Shown here in pieces: positions 1 through 10,787 of a stretch of DNA of 46,390 nt. The translations under genes were made by a program, and so were the position numbers. This DNA is from an uncultured Pseudomonadota bacterium (GTDB taxonomy: Bacteria; Pseudomonadota; Gammaproteobacteria; Methylococcales; Methylomonadaceae), in assembly GCA_903876445.1 (NCBI GenBank), contig CAIQZX010000179.1, positions 1-46,390 on the forward strand, written 5' to 3'. Under the pieces are notes generated by a model. It was not told the DNA's origin, searched no databases, and saw only the letters and a program-made list of their open reading frames with translations. Numbering within the stretch: position 1 is the first letter of the stretch; the number at the start of each line of letters is the position of its first letter.

Positions 1-1860
1 ACACGAGTTTTATTTTCAAACGCTTCTTTTACCTTGCATAACGGACAAAAAATTGGTTTTACTGGCGCGAATGGCGCAGGAAAATCCAGTTTATTTGCGA
101 TGGTGAAAAATGAACTTCATGCAGATGAAGGTGATTTCACCATGCCGCCGAATTTAGCGGTCGCTCATGTCGCACAAGAAATGCCAGCGGTTGAATGCTC
201 TGCGCTGGATTATGTTATGGATGGCGACGTGGAATTACGCCAACTTCAAAAGCAATTAGACGTTGCTGAACGGATTCTCGATGGTTTAAAACAAGCTGAA
301 TTACACGCCGCGTTAGATGTGATTGGTGGTTACAGCGCGAATTCGCGGGCGGCTCGATTGCTTGATGGTTTGGGGTTTACCGCTCCGAAAATGGAAAACT
401 CTGTCAGTTCTTTTTCGGGCGGTTGGCGAATGCGGTTGAATTTAGCGCAAGCGTTAATGTGTCGTTCCGATGTTTTGTTGCTCGATGAACCCACGAATCA
501 TTTGGATTTAGATGCGGTTTTATGGTTGCAGGACTGGCTTGGACACTACACAGGAACGTTGCTGTTGATTTCGCATGACCGTGATTTTCTCGACACAATT
601 ACCGATCACATTGTTCATATTGAACAAGGTCAAGCCGAGATTTACACAGGCAACTATTCCGCATTTGAACGAATGCGAGCCGAAAAATTAGCACAACAAC
701 AATCTTCTTATCAAAAACAACAGCGTGAAATTGCTCATATTCAAAGTTTCGTAACACGCTTCAAAGCACAAGCCACGAAAGCCCGTCAGGCACAAAGTCG
801 AATTAAAGCGTTGGAACGAATGGAACTGATTTCGATGGCGCACGTTGATTCGCCGTTTAACTTCACTTTTCCCGCACCGAAAAAAATGCCGAATCCTTTA
901 TTGTCGCTCGATGATGTGACGATTGGTTATGACGAAAAAGTGATTTTACCGAACGTAACTTTAACGATTGCAGCGGGTGATAGAATTGGTTTATTAGGTT
1001 CAAATGGCGCGGGAAAATCCAGTTTATTAAAAACATTGGCAGGAACATTGCCGCTTTTATCAGGCAAACGTTTAGAAGCGGATGCACTGAATATGGGTTA
1101 TTTCGCTCAACACCAGCTTGAACAATTACATCTCGACGAAAGTCCACTTTGGCATTTTCAACAAATCGACAAACAAGCCACCGAAAAAGAATTGCGTAAT
1201 TTTTTAGGGGGCTTTGATTTTTGCGGTGATAAAGTTATTGAAAAAGTTCAACCGTTTTCAGGTGGTGAAAAAGCACGTTTGGTTTTGGCGTTAATTGTGT
1301 ATAAAAATCCGAATTTGTTATTACTCGACGAGCCGACAAACCATTTGGATTTAGATATGTGTCATGCGTTAAGCGTGGCGTTGCAGGATTTTCAAGGCGC
1401 AATGGTTGTTGTTTCGCATGACAGACATTTACTGCGTTCGGTAACAGATACGCTACTTTTAGTGGCAAACGAAAAAGTCGTGCCGTTCGATGGCGATTTG
1501 GATGATTACCGCGCATGGCTAACTGAACAAAAACGAAATAATGAAGCACAAAACCAACCTGAAAAAGCTGACAATGTTTCTCGTAAAGACCAACGCAAAC
1601 TCGATGCGGAACGTCGTCAAAAACAAAAACCGTTACTTGATGCGTTAAAAAAAGCCGAAGCGACAATGGAAAAATATCACGTTGAACAACGTGATTTAGA
1701 AGCGCAATTAGCCGATGAAAAAATTTATGCTGACAATGAAAAAGCACGTTTAAAGACGATTTTAGAACGAAAAACACAAATTGATAAATCATTAGAAGAG
1801 GCTGAAATGCTTTGGTTAGATTTACAAGAAAAAATTGAAGCCTTTGATGACGACAACTAA
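1..1860 (+). CDS. yheS: ABC-F family ATPase YheS (5' end cut by window edge)
   Basis: Soluble ABC-F protein with two ATPase domains in one chain and no membrane segments; the family acts on ribosomes, and the exact role of YheS is less clear than that of EttA. The first Walker A (GANGAGKSS) lies close to the left edge, followed by the signature SFSGGWRM and Walker B LLLDEPTNHLDL. The second set is GSNGAGKSS, FSGGEKARL and LLLDEPTNHLDLD. A charged, Lys/Glu-rich coiled-coil tail ends the protein, as in YheS. The frame is open from base 1 without a stop, and the track's TTG start at 34 falls inside the conserved strand just before Walker A, so the true start lies outside the window, probably about 20 residues upstream. 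Near end-to-end resemblance to E. coli YheS supports the name over Uup or EttA. Confidence 0.93.
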   Translation, partial: TRVLFSNASFTLHNGQKIGFTGANGAGKSSLFAMVKNELHADEGDFTMPPNLAVAHVAQEMPAVECSALDYVMDGDVELRQLQKQLDVAERILDGLKQAELHAALDVIGGYSANSRAARLLDGLGFTAPKMENSVSSFSGGWRMRLNLAQALMCRSDVLLLDEPTNHLDLDAVLWLQDWLGHYTGTLLLISHDRDFLDTITDHIVHIEQGQAEIYTGNYSAFERMRAEKLAQQQSSYQKQQREIAHIQSFVTRFKAQATKARQAQSRIKALERMELISMAHVDSPFNFTFPAPKKMPNPLLSLDDVTIGYDEKVILPNVTLTIAAGDRIGLLGSNGAGKSSLLKTLAGTLPLLSGKRLEADALNMGYFAQHQLEQLHLDESPLWHFQQIDKQATEKELRNFLGGFDFCGDKVIEKVQPFSGGEKARLVLALIVYKNPNLLLLDEPTNHLDLDMCHALSVALQDFQGAMVVVSHDRHLLRSVTDTLLLVANEKVVPFDGDLDDYRAWLTEQKRNNEAQNQPEKADNVSRKDQRKLDAERRQKQKPLLDALKKAEATMEKYHVEQRDLEAQLADEKIYADNEKARLKTILERKTQIDKSLEEAEMLWLDLQEKIEAFDDDN

Positions 1861-1895
1861 GTTATAAAAACTAACGCATTTTGCGACGTTTTTTT

Positions 1896-3124
1896 ATGAA
1901 TCAGACTTCATCGTTATTGCGTCAATTTATTCCGATTTTGGGAGTGTTGATTTTATTGTGGCTCAGTTTCTTAGTCTTACGCGAATTTTTGCTTACTTTG
2001 GCGTGAACATTTATTGTCGCCTATTCACTTTTTCCGGCATATCGAAAATGCACTCGTTATTTCAAAGGCAATGTTGTTTTGAGTGCAAGCGTTATGATTG
2101 GTGCGATAACGACGGTAATTTTAACTTTAGCCTATATTTATTGCATTTGTTTCAATACGAAATGGCGCGATTGTATTCAATTTTAATGATGAATTTTAAT
2201 CATCAATTAACCATTAAATTACCGCCAATTATTCGTAACTCGCCCTACGCAGGTGAGTATTTACAAACTCACCTGAATCGTTTGTTAGAAGCTTTGACCC
2301 GTTTAGAAGATGGGAAACGCTTTACAGTCGCGACAGAACCTGCCGCCTCAAATTGGTTACACAATCTAACTATGATTGGTTTAGATTGCAAATAGGTTTG
2401 CTTTTCACAGTTTGTCAGCCTCTTGGTTTTCGATGACCAACAATGTAAGCGCACAGGAATTTTAGAGTATGAATAAGAAAATCAAAAGCCGCTTCGCGGA
2501 AGGAGTTCTATCCATCCTCACCCAAGCCTATCAGCTCTGGGTGGGGAATTTCGCACGGTTAGTTAAATTGGGTTTTGTATTAGTTACGCTCTTTTTTTGT
2601 TTTCGAGATGGTGAAAAATGGTCACAACAATTACAACTTACTACCAGTTATTTTCTAAATGATCCGCGCGGTGTTTATTTGCAAACTGCTGGAAATACAA
2701 GTCGTGCGGTGGTTTATGGTTTATTTTTAGCCGCCTTAGGGCAAGGAACCATTGCAGCAATTGGCTATGCGATTGCTGGCGTAAGTACGCCTATATTTTA
2801 TTGGGAACATTGACCGCTTTATTTGCATTGATTCCGATGGGTGCAACATTAATTTGGCTGCCCACAGCCTTAATGCTATTGGTTGATAATCAATTATGGC
2901 AAGGTTTAGGACTTTTAACATGGGGATTTTTAGCGATTAGCACCATCGATAATATCATCCGACCATTAGTGATTTGCGGAGCAAGCGAAACGCCTTTTCT
3001 ATTAGTTTTATTTGGTGTGTTTGGTGGTCTCACAGCATTTGGTGAAATTGGTTTATTTTTAGGACCTGTCATTTTAGCGGTACTTTTAGCAGTTTGGCGC
3101 GAAAATATGACTGTTTCAGTTTAA
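1896..3124 (+). pseudogene. Broken AI-2E/PerM-family (YdiK-like) membrane transporter
   Basis: The reading frames here piece together into one AI-2E/PerM-family permease resembling E. coli YdiK, but the gene carries several lesions. The ATG at 1896 opens a hydrophobic N-terminus that stops at TGA 2004-2006, where Trp would fit; the same frame then continues as recognisable transporter. The frame changes around 2120-2160 into the ORF beginning at 1958 (FQYEMARLYSILMM). A ~280-bp repeat follows at 2290-2569. The transporter resumes with VKLGFVLVTLFFCFRDG in another frame, and an apparent single-base loss near 2800 shifts it into the last ORF (2801-3124), which holds the conserved DNIIRPLVI and FGEIGLFLGPV segments. 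The track ORFs 1958-2395, 2469-2813 and 2801-3124 are pieces of this gene, not separate proteins. Sequencing error could explain one frameshift but not the whole set plus the insertion. Confidence 0.85.
2290..2569 (+). repeat. Dispersed ~280-bp repeat, copy A (inside the transporter)
   Basis: From AGCTTTGACCCGTTTAGAAG to about TTAGTTAAATT this segment matches the reverse complement of 11462-11741 over the same length, roughly 88-90% by eye. It interrupts the YdiK-like gene: transporter sequence reads up to the left edge and resumes at the right edge. It contains an ATG reading frame at 2469 (MNKKIKSRFAEGVLSI...) that in this copy runs on into transporter sequence. No terminal inverted repeats, transposase or clear target duplication are visible, so the mobility mechanism is unknown. 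The right boundary is uncertain by about 10 bases because the last matching bases could belong to the transporter. Confidence 0.85.
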
Positions 3125-3189
3125 TCCCGAAATAGCTACACTATGCGCTATCTTTTATTCAAAATTTAAATTTAACAAAAGGAAAAATC

Positions 3190-4443
3190 ATGTTTAAAAA
3201 ATCGATGACGATTGCAGATTTCGACAGCGAATTACACCAAGCAATTCAAAATGAACACCAACGCCAAGAAGATCACATTGAATTGATTGCATCTGAAAAC
3301 TACGCCAGTCCGCGTGTTTTGGAAGCACAAGGTACACAACTTACCAATAAATACGCCGAAGGGTATCCCAGTAAACGCTATTACGGTGGCTGCGAATTTG
3401 TCGATAAAGTTGAACAATTAGCGATTGACCGTGCAAAAGAATTATTCGGTGCGGATTATGCTAATGTACAACCACATTCAGGCTCACAAGCGAATATGGC
3501 GGTTTTCATGGCGTTGTTACAACCGCACGATACGATTTTAGGTTTAAGTTTAGCGGATGGTGGACATTTAACACATGGCGCAAAACCAAATTTTTCTGGC
3601 AAAATTTACAATGCGATTCAATACGGTCTAAATGCAGAAACCGGCGAAATTGATTATGAACAAGTTGAACGTCTTGCTGTGGAACACAAACCAAAAGTGA
3701 TTGTCGCGGGTTTTTCTGCTTATTCACGCATTTGGGATTGGCAACGTTTCCGTGATATTGCCGACAAAGTGGGCGCGTATTTATTTGTTGATATGGCGCA
3801 TGTTGCCGGTTTAATTGCGGCGGGGTTATATCCAAATCCCGTACCGATTGCTGACGTAGTGACTAGCACGACGCATAAATCATTGCGTGGTCCTCGCGGT
3901 GGCATTATTTTGTGCAAAAGCAATCCCGAACTCGAAAAGAAATTCGATTCCAACATTTTTCCTGGTATTCAAGGTGGTCCTTTGATGCACGTTATCGCGG
4001 CGAAAGCGGTCGCGTTCAAAGAAGCATTAGAACCCGAATTCAAAATTTATCAGCAACAAGTTATCGATAATGCCCGCGCAATGGCAAAAGTGTTTATCGC
4101 GCGTGGTTTCGATGTGGTTTCGGGTGGCACGGACGATCATTTAATGTTGGTTTCGTTAATTGCAAAAGGTATTACGGGCAAAGCAGCGGATGCTGCGTTA
4201 GGCAAAGCGCACATTACCGTAAATAAAAACGCTGTTCCGAATGACCCACAATCCCCCTTTGTAACTAGCGGTATTCGTGTTGGTACACCAGCTCCGACAA
4301 CACGCGGTTTCAAAGAAGCCGAAGTCTCCGATGTGGCAAACTGGATGTGCGATGTAATGGAAAATATGGAAGATGAAGCCGTAATTACAGCCGTGCGAGA
4401 AAAAGTTTCTGCATTGTGTGCGCGTTTCCCGGTTTACAGCTAA
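3190..4443 (+). CDS. glyA: Serine hydroxymethyltransferase
   Basis: PLP enzyme of 417 residues, the usual bacterial length, interconverting serine and glycine with transfer of a C1 unit to tetrahydrofolate. The PLP-binding lysine sits in [14 protein letters not shown] near residue 229, and the N-terminal [12 protein letters not shown] signature is present. A purine-rich AAAAGGAAAAATC leads into ATG 3190. The stop is directly followed, without a gap, by the GTG of truD, so the two are probably co-transcribed. In a methylotroph this enzyme may also feed a serine-cycle branch, but nothing in the neighbourhood shows that. Confidence 0.97.
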   Translation: MFKKSMTIADFDSELHQAIQNEHQRQEDHIELIASENYASPRVLEAQGTQLTNKYAEGYPSKRYYGGCEFVDKVEQLAIDRAKELFGADYANVQPHSGSQANMAVFMALLQPHDTILGLSLADGGHLTHGAKPNFSGKIYNAIQYGLNAETGEIDYEQVERLAVEHKPKVIVAGFSAYSRIWDWQRFRDIADKVGAYLFVDMAHVAGLIAAGLYPNPVPIADVVTSTTHKSLRGPRGGIILCKSNPELEKKFDSNIFPGIQGGPLMHVIAAKAVAFKEALEPEFKIYQQQVIDNARAMAKVFIARGFDVVSGGTDDHLMLVSLIAKGITGKAADAALGKAHITVNKNAVPNDPQSPFVTSGIRVGTPAPTTRGFKEAEVSDVANWMCDVMENMEDEAVITAVREKVSALCARFPVYS

Positions 4444-5472
4444 GTGATACTCGAAAACTTTAGCCTTCCAATTTGGGTTTACGCTTACGGTTCACCTTCC
4501 GGAAAAGGTGAAATTCGCACATTACCCGAAGATTTTATTGTCGAAGAAACGTTAGCGTTTGAACCTTCCGGTAACGGCGAACACGTTTTTTTGCAGATTC
4601 AAAAAACGGGCGAAAATACCGAATATGTGGCGCGACAATTAGCGCGTTTTGCAAATGTTCGCCAGCGCGATATTGGTTTTGCTGGCATGAAAGACCGGCA
4701 TGCTATCACAACGCAATGGTTTAGTGTTTGGTTACCAAAAGGTGATGAACCAAATTGGACGGAATTTGCCACAGAAAATATGATTGTTTTACACGTTACG
4801 CGCCACGCTCGAAAACTAAAACGAGGCGCGTTAGCGAATAACCGTTTTTCGTTAACGATTCGCAATTGGCAAGGTCACAAAACCAAAACCATTGAACAAT
4901 TAACCGAAATTAAAAATCACGGCGTAGCCAATTATTATGGTTCGCAACGTTTTGGTCATGGCGGGCAAAATGTAGCGAAAGCGTTGGCGATGTTTCAAGG
5001 CACAAAAGTCGGACGTGAACAACGCAGTTTATATTTATCAGCGGCACGTTCATTTTTGTTCAATCACATTTTAGCGACCCGAATTGAACAAAACTCTTGG
5101 CAAACTGGCTTGAACGGTGATGTGTTTATGTTGGATGGTTCACGCAGTTGTTTTGCTTGCGAAATCATCGACGAGGATATTCGAAATCGTTTAACTCAAA
5201 ACCTTTTACATGCAACCGGCGCGTTAGTTGGCAAAGGCGAAACGCGAGTGAGCGCATCGGCTTTTGAAATTGAACAAAAAATTATCGAAACTTATTCCGA
5301 ATTAAAAACCGGATTAGTGGCATTTGGCGTAGAAAGCGACCGCCGCGCATTGCGTGTTAACGTCGCAAACCTGATATGGGAATTTAGTAATGAAAACACA
5401 TTAAAATTGCATTTCAACTTGCCAGCTGGCAGTTATGCAACGGCTTTATTGCGTGAACTTATTTCACTTTAA
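4444..5472 (+). CDS. truD: tRNA pseudouridine(13) synthase TruD
   Basis: Isomerises U13 of certain tRNAs to pseudouridine. The 342-residue protein matches TruD from end to end: PEDFIVEE near the N-terminus, the catalytic-aspartate region GFAGMKDRHAITTQWFSVW (Asp about residue 84), the NYYGSQRFG segment, and the terminal LPAGSYATALLREL. The start is GTG immediately after the glyA TAA, giving an N-terminus that aligns with E. coli TruD (349 residues). No strong Shine-Dalgarno sequence other than glyA's own 3' end is visible, which suggests translational coupling. Confidence 0.95.
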   Translation: MILENFSLPIWVYAYGSPSGKGEIRTLPEDFIVEETLAFEPSGNGEHVFLQIQKTGENTEYVARQLARFANVRQRDIGFAGMKDRHAITTQWFSVWLPKGDEPNWTEFATENMIVLHVTRHARKLKRGALANNRFSLTIRNWQGHKTKTIEQLTEIKNHGVANYYGSQRFGHGGQNVAKALAMFQGTKVGREQRSLYLSAARSFLFNHILATRIEQNSWQTGLNGDVFMLDGSRSCFACEIIDEDIRNRLTQNLLHATGALVGKGETRVSASAFEIEQKIIETYSELKTGLVAFGVESDRRALRVNVANLIWEFSNENTLKLHFNLPAGSYATALLRELISL

Positions 5473-5505
5473 AACTCACTTTCTTTTACAAAAATTATTG
5501 ACAAC

Positions 5506-7083
5506 ATGAATAAAAAAATCTCTCGCGCTCTTGTTAGTGTTTCAGACAAAACTGGCATTGTTGAATTTTGCCGCACTTTAAATCAGCTTGGCATCGAAAT
5601 TTTATCGACGGGCGGCACATTTAAAACGTTAACAGAAAACCATATTGCCGCTATTGAAGTATCAGATTACACGGGTTTTCCAGAAATGATGGACGGACGA
5701 GTTAAAACATTACATCCAAAAGTTCACGGCGGCATTTTAGGACGACGCGGCATTGATGATGATGTAATGTTAGAAAATGGTATTCATGCCATTGATATGG
5801 TCGTTGTTAATCTTTATCCATTTGAAGCCACAATTACAAAACCCGATTGTGATTTTGAAACCGCCATTGAAAACATTGATATTGGTGGACCAACAATGAT
5901 TCGTGCTGCCGCGAAAAATCACGCGGATGTGGCAATTATTGTAAATCCAAATGATTACGCTGAAATTTTAACCGAACTTAATGAAACTCAAGGTACATTA
6001 TCTCGCGCAACACGTTTCTCGTTAGCACTGAAAAGTTTCGAGCATACAGCACGTTATGACACCGCAATTGCGACTTATTTGAGTAGTTTAAATAAAACAC
6101 AATTTCCAAAAACCTTGAATTTGCAATTTTATCAACAACAAACTTTGCGTTACGGTGAAAATCCACATCAAAAAGCGGCGTTTTACATTGAAAAAAATCC
6201 GACTATCGGCACAATTTCCAGTGCGAAACAATTGCAAGGTAAAGAATTATCTTACAACAACATCGCAGATGCCGATGCCGCTTTAGAATGCGTGAAAGAT
6301 TTCACTAACACACCAACGTGTGTGATTGTTAAACACGCCAATCCATGTGGTGTTGCACAATCAGATAATCTTTTGACGGCTTATGAATTAGCTTATGCGA
6401 CCGATCCAACTTCTGCATTTGGGGGAATTATTGCCTTTAATCATGAACTCGATGGTGAAACAGCAGAAGCTATTGTTAACCGTCAATTTGTCGAAGTGAT
6501 TATTGCACCAAGTGTTAGCGAAGCCGCGCAAAAAGTATTGGCAACAAAACAAAATGTGCGTGTATTAGTAACAGGAGATTGGAAAGAATCTTGTTCATTG
6601 AATGGTTCAAAACCGAACGGATTTGATTACAAACGTGTTGCGGGTGGATTGTTGGTTCAAGATAGAGATACCGGAATTATTTTACCTAGCGAAATGAAAG
6701 TGGTTTCTAAGCGTTCACCATCAAAACAAGAATGGTCTGATTTGTTATTTGCTTGGAAAGTGGCGAAATTTGTGAAATCGAACGCCATTGTTTATTGCAA
6801 AAATGGACAGTTAATTGGTGTTGGTGCAGGACAAATGAGCCGCATTTATTCAGCAAAAATTGCCGGAATTAAAGCTAATGATGCGAATTTAGAAGTGATT
6901 GGTTCGGCAATGGCTTCGGATGCGTTTTTTCCATTCCGTGACGGGATTGATTCAGCAGCAGAAGCAGGCATTACGGCTGTAATTCAGCCTGGTGGTTCAA
7001 TGCGTGATTCAGAAGTGATTGACGCGGCGGATGAATATGGAATTGCAATGTTATTCACTGGAATGCGTCATTTTAGACACTAA
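5506..7083 (+). CDS. purH: Bifunctional AICAR formyltransferase / IMP cyclohydrolase
   Basis: Catalyses the last two steps of de novo purine synthesis: formylation of AICAR with 10-formyl-THF, then ring closure to IMP. The N-terminal cyclohydrolase domain begins [15 protein letters not shown] and includes STGGT and [16 protein letters not shown]. The transformylase domain carries KHANPCGVA (about residue 275) and ends [17 protein letters not shown]...FTGMRHFRH, as expected. Length of 525 residues is close to the usual 529. It lies 33 bases after truD and ends at a hairpin terminator. Confidence 0.97.
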   Translation: MNKKISRALVSVSDKTGIVEFCRTLNQLGIEILSTGGTFKTLTENHIAAIEVSDYTGFPEMMDGRVKTLHPKVHGGILGRRGIDDDVMLENGIHAIDMVVVNLYPFEATITKPDCDFETAIENIDIGGPTMIRAAAKNHADVAIIVNPNDYAEILTELNETQGTLSRATRFSLALKSFEHTARYDTAIATYLSSLNKTQFPKTLNLQFYQQQTLRYGENPHQKAAFYIEKNPTIGTISSAKQLQGKELSYNNIADADAALECVKDFTNTPTCVIVKHANPCGVAQSDNLLTAYELAYATDPTSAFGGIIAFNHELDGETAEAIVNRQFVEVIIAPSVSEAAQKVLATKQNVRVLVTGDWKESCSLNGSKPNGFDYKRVAGGLLVQDRDTGIILPSEMKVVSKRSPSKQEWSDLLFAWKVAKFVKSNAIVYCKNGQLIGVGAGQMSRIYSAKIAGIKANDANLEVIGSAMASDAFFPFRDGIDSAAEAGITAVIQPGGSMRDSEVIDAADEYGIAMLFTGMRHFRH

Positions 7084-7098
7084 GTTATCTGTGCTGAA

Positions 7099-7139
7099 GC
7101 GTGGATTCAATGTTTTCATTTGAATCCACGCGACTTTTT
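7099..7139 (+). terminator. Rho-independent terminator of purH
   Basis: A perfect 12-bp stem (GCGTGGATTCAA / TTGAATCCACGC) with a 9-base loop is followed by GACTTTTT, 15 bases after the purH stop. It lies between the convergent purH and spoT genes. No U-tract is seen on the other strand, so it is assigned to purH only. Confidence 0.85.
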
Positions 7140-7143
7140 GAAA

Positions 7144-9318
7144 TTATCCTTTCACACGAGTAATTTTTAATACAATCGAAAGCTCTTTTAATCGTCGCAT
7201 AATTTTGGCTAAATGCACGCGATTTTGAGCTGTTAAAATGATTGAATCCACACACACTCGCGCATCTTGATCTACTACAGTAACGTTTTCTATATTGGAA
7301 TCTAATTCTGAAATCGTGGTGGCAACTGTCGCTAAAGAACCTCGTTGGTTTAAAATTTGTACTCGAATTTCAGTGGCAAAATCCCCTTTTGTCTCACTTT
7401 CCCATTCAACATCTAACCAGTTATTTTGTTTCTTTTTAACTAACGAATGGTTATGGCAATCATGTTGATGCACAACAATCCCTTTTCCAGGATTGAAAAA
7501 ACCAATAATCGAATCGCCGGGAATTGGACGACAACATTTCGCTAACGTAACAACCATTCCTTCTGTGCCTTTAATCATCAATGGATTATTTTCACGTTTG
7601 CTACCATCATCGAGTTTGACATGGGTATGAACGTTATCTTGAGTAAGTTGTTTTGCTACCAAAAATGGCATTTTATTTCCTAAACCAATATCTTCTAGCA
7701 ATTTTTTGAACGTTTTAATCCCCATTATTTTTAATAATGTTTTAATTTTTTCTTCGCTAATTTCGCTCAGATAGATATTCATCGCCAACAATTCATTTTC
7801 AAGTAAACGCTTACCTAAATTGAGAGCTTCTTCACCTTCAATATGTTTCAAACGATTCCGAATAGCAGTTCGCGCTCGAGCTGTTACAACATAATTAAGC
7901 CATAATGGATTTGGTCTCGCGTGTTCAGCCGTAATAATTTCGACCGTTACGCCACTTTCTAATTGCGTTTGTAAAGGAATCAGTTGCTTATCAATTCGTG
8001 CCGAAACACACGCATTTCCTAAATCGGTATGAACGGCATAAGCAAAATCAACAATTGTTGAGCCACGCGGTAATTTAATGATTGAGCCTTTCGGTGTGAA
8101 AACAAACACTTCTTGAGGAAATAAATCCACTTTCAAATTATCAATAAATTCCAGTGAATCCCCGGCACTTTTTTGGATTTCCAATAAATCTTTTAACCAT
8201 TCATTGGCTAACGCTTGAAAATTACGACTTTTATCTGCGTCGGTTTTATATAGCCAATGCGCCGCAATCCCTGATTCTGACATTCGGTGCATTTTTTGTG
8301 TTCTAATTTGAACTTCAATCGGCACACCATAAGGACCAATTAAAACGGAATGTAATGACTGATAGCCATTTTCTTTCGGTAAGGCAATATAATCTTTAAA
8401 CCGTCCGGGAATCGGTTTGTACAAGTTGTGCATCATACCTAAAAGGCGATAACACGCATCCACATCATCACAATAAATTCGAAACGCATAAACATCAAAA
8501 ACATCCGCTAAAGGGATTTTTTTCTTCGCCATTTTTTTATAAATGCTATAGATATTTTTTTCACGTCCAATTACATCACAAGGAAAATCGGCGGCTTGCA
8601 AACGTGCTTTAATGGTACTTTCGATGTTATCAATCATTTTCCGGCGATTACCACGCGCCTTTTTAATAGCTCGATTTAATACCGCAAATCGCCATGGATA
8701 CATCGCTTCAAAACTTAAACCTTCTAATTTATGGCGAATGGAATTCATGCCTAAACGATTCGCAATCGGCGCATAAATATCAAGTGTTTCACGCGCAATT
8801 CGTCGTTTTTTCGGCGGCAACATCACACCGAGCGTTTGCATGTTATGCAAACGGTCGGCAAGTTTCACAATAATTACCCGCAAATCTTTCGCCATCGCCA
8901 AAAACATTTTGCGAACATTTTCAGCTTGCGCTTCGGCGTGAGATTGATTTTCAATTTTTGATAATTTTGTGACACCATCAACTAATTCAGCCACTTCATT
9001 GTTAAATTTTGCGGCAAGTTGTTTTTTACTAATTCCCGTATCTTCAATGACATCATGCAAAATCGCGGCGGTAATTCCATCCGCATCCATTCGAATTTCA
9101 GCCAAACTAATCGCAACTGAAACAGGATGACAAATATAAGGTTCACCACTTTTGCGAAATTGTCCTTTATGTGCGAGTGCGCCAAATTCATAAGCTCGCA
9201 AACATTGCTCGACATGTTTCGCATCTAAATAACTTTCTAAGGTGCTAGACAAACGAGAGACTAGTTGTGATTCTAACAATTCGACGGGCAATATAATGTC
9301 AGTTTTAGATGCGATCAT
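7144..9318 (-). CDS. spoT: Bifunctional (p)ppGpp synthetase/hydrolase SpoT
   Basis: Stringent-response enzyme of 724 residues (E. coli SpoT is about 700). Domains in order: HD hydrolase with AAILHDVIEDTG (about residues 83-94) and KLADRLHNMQTLG; RelA/SpoT synthetase with RFKDYIALPKENGYQSLH; TGS domain (VFVFTPKGSIIKLPRGSTIVDFAYAVH); a Cys/His-containing linker (AKCCRPIPGDSIIGF); and a C-terminal ACT domain. The RxKD motif (RFKD) and the intact HD motif mark the bifunctional, hydrolase-competent type and not RelA. It follows rpoZ by 19 bases. ATG 9318 lacks an obvious ribosome-binding site and may be translated by coupling. Confidence 0.95.
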   Translation of the reverse strand: MIASKTDIILPVELLESQLVSRLSSTLESYLDAKHVEQCLRAYEFGALAHKGQFRKSGEPYICHPVSVAISLAEIRMDADGITAAILHDVIEDTGISKKQLAAKFNNEVAELVDGVTKLSKIENQSHAEAQAENVRKMFLAMAKDLRVIIVKLADRLHNMQTLGVMLPPKKRRIARETLDIYAPIANRLGMNSIRHKLEGLSFEAMYPWRFAVLNRAIKKARGNRRKMIDNIESTIKARLQAADFPCDVIGREKNIYSIYKKMAKKKIPLADVFDVYAFRIYCDDVDACYRLLGMMHNLYKPIPGRFKDYIALPKENGYQSLHSVLIGPYGVPIEVQIRTQKMHRMSESGIAAHWLYKTDADKSRNFQALANEWLKDLLEIQKSAGDSLEFIDNLKVDLFPQEVFVFTPKGSIIKLPRGSTIVDFAYAVHTDLGNACVSARIDKQLIPLQTQLESGVTVEIITAEHARPNPLWLNYVVTARARTAIRNRLKHIEGEEALNLGKRLLENELLAMNIYLSEISEEKIKTLLKIMGIKTFKKLLEDIGLGNKMPFLVAKQLTQDNVHTHVKLDDGSKRENNPLMIKGTEGMVVTLAKCCRPIPGDSIIGFFNPGKGIVVHQHDCHNHSLVKKKQNNWLDVEWESETKGDFATEIRVQILNQRGSLATVATTISELDSNIENVTVVDQDARVCVDSIILTAQNRVHLAKIMRRLKELSIVLKITRVKG

Positions 9319-9337
9319 AAGCGTTTAAATGGAAAAA

Positions 9338-9589
9338 TTAAAATAACGGATTGATAGGTTGTTGATGCTCGTGAATATCGCCAACCCGATGCAAGGCTAA
9401 CACATTGGCTTCTGTCACATAACCACCTGCAATTTCACGCAATGCAACAACGGTGTCTTTGTTTTTACCACGTTTCACGAATTCCGTTGCGCCATGACTT
9501 AATTGGCGGGCGCGTGTACTTGCCAATAAAACTAATTTAAAACGGTTTTCGATGTTAGTTAAACAATCTTCAATTGTTACTCGTGCCAT
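9338..9589 (-). CDS. rpoZ: RNA polymerase omega subunit
   Basis: An 83-residue protein beginning [20 protein letters not shown], followed by [12 protein letters not shown] and the VALREIAGG segment, which are hallmarks of omega. It helps RNA polymerase assembly and in E. coli forms part of a ppGpp-binding site. A good ribosome-binding site (AGGAGATACAA) precedes the ATG. The rpoZ-spoT order is the common gammaproteobacterial one, but gmk, the usual upstream partner, is replaced here by pgk. Confidence 0.95.
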   Translation of the reverse strand: MARVTIEDCLTNIENRFKLVLLASTRARQLSHGATEFVKRGKNKDTVVALREIAGGYVTEANVLALHRVGDIHEHQQPINPLF

Positions 9590-9618
9590 TTGTATCTCCT
9601 AAAATTTAAAGGTAAAAA

Positions 9619-10785
9619 TTATTTTTTCAAAATTGTAACGGCTGGCAGTTCTTTTCCTTCCAGAAATTCTAAGAACGCGCCGCCACCTGTTGAGGTATAA
9701 GAAATTTGATCATTGATGCCATATTTATCAATTGCCGCAAGCGTATCACCACCGCCAGCAATCGAAAATGCGTCGCTACCAGCAATGGCGTAAGCCAATG
9801 TTTGAGTGCCGTGCGCGAATTGTTCAATTTCAAAAACACCAACTGGACCATTCCAAACGATGGTTTTTGCTGATTTTAAAATGTTTGCGTAATGCGCGGC
9901 AGTTTCAGGTCCAATATCCAAAATCATGTCATCGTCAGCAATATCAACAACGCTTTTAATTGTCGCTTCTGCCGTTTCCGAAAATTCTTTCGCACAAACT
10001 ACGTCAGTTGGAATAGGAATATCAGAACCCGCTGCTTTGGCTTGCGCGATTAAACGTTTTGCTTCATCGATTAAATCCATTTCCACCAGCGATTTCCCCA
10101 CTGAAAAACCCGCTGCGGCAATAAATGTATTTGCAATGCCACCACCAACAATCAATTGGTCTACTTTTTTAGAAAGTGATTCTAACACAGTTAATTTTGT
10201 TGAAACTTTTGAACCACCAACAATCGCAATCACTGGTTTTTCTGGCGTTTCCAAGGCTCTGCCGAGCGCGTCTAATTCACTTGCAAGCAAAGGACCTGCA
10301 CAAGAAATCGGTGCAAATTTCGCAATTGCGTGTGTTGAAGCCTGAGCGCGATGCGCTGTGCCAAAAGCATCCATCACAAAAACATCGCATAACACCGCCA
10401 TTTTTTTGCCGAGTTCGTCGTTATTTTTGCCTTCACCAACGTTAAAACGCACGTTTTCACACAATACGACCTCGCCTGCGTTAATTTCGATACCATCGAG
10501 CCAATCTTTTTCTAAGCGAACTGGTTTGTTTAATAACGCTGCCAAATGTTCTGCAACAGGCTGTAATGAGTATTCTGGATTGTATTCGCCTTCCGTTGGA
10601 CGACCGATATGAGACATCAACATCACTGCTGCGCCTGCATTTAAAGCAAATTCAATCGTGGGTAAGCTCGCCTGAATTCGTGCGTCGCTTGTCACTTTTC
10701 CATTTTTAACTGGCACATTTAAGTCTTCACGAATTAAAACTCGTTTGCCCGCTAAATCTAAATCAACCATGCGTAAAATTGTCAT
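9619..10785 (-). CDS. pgk: Phosphoglycerate kinase
   Basis: Glycolytic/gluconeogenic enzyme converting 1,3-bisphosphoglycerate + ADP to 3-phosphoglycerate + ATP. The ATG at 10785 is chosen over the track start at 10806 because AAGGAGTATAAAA directly precedes it, the protein then begins [25 protein letters not shown] like other PGKs, and the length becomes 388 residues (E. coli 387). Visible motifs are [49 protein letters not shown] and GGGDTLAAI. The start lies 2 bases after the stop of the upstream thioredoxin-like gene, so the pair is almost certainly one transcript. Confidence 0.96.
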   Translation of the reverse strand: MTILRMVDLDLAGKRVLIREDLNVPVKNGKVTSDARIQASLPTIEFALNAGAAVMLMSHIGRPTEGEYNPEYSLQPVAEHLAALLNKPVRLEKDWLDGIEINAGEVVLCENVRFNVGEGKNNDELGKKMAVLCDVFVMDAFGTAHRAQASTHAIAKFAPISCAGPLLASELDALGRALETPEKPVIAIVGGSKVSTKLTVLESLSKKVDQLIVGGGIANTFIAAAGFSVGKSLVEMDLIDEAKRLIAQAKAAGSDIPIPTDVVCAKEFSETAEATIKSVVDIADDDMILDIGPETAAHYANILKSAKTIVWNGPVGVFEIEQFAHGTQTLAYAIAGSDAFSIAGGGDTLAAIDKYGINDQISYTSTGGGAFLEFLEGKELPAVTILKK

Positions 10786-10787
10786 TT

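Noticed and set aside
1235-1792. 185-residue minus-strand ORF inside yheS
   Set aside because: Antisense shadow of a strongly conserved ABC-F gene; no signals of its own.
2469-2813. Stand-alone 114-residue protein
   Set aside because: A chimera: the first 30 residues come from the inserted repeat and the rest from the broken transporter.
9926-10612. Plus-strand ORFs opposite pgk
   Set aside because: Shadows of the conserved pgk coding strand in other frames.
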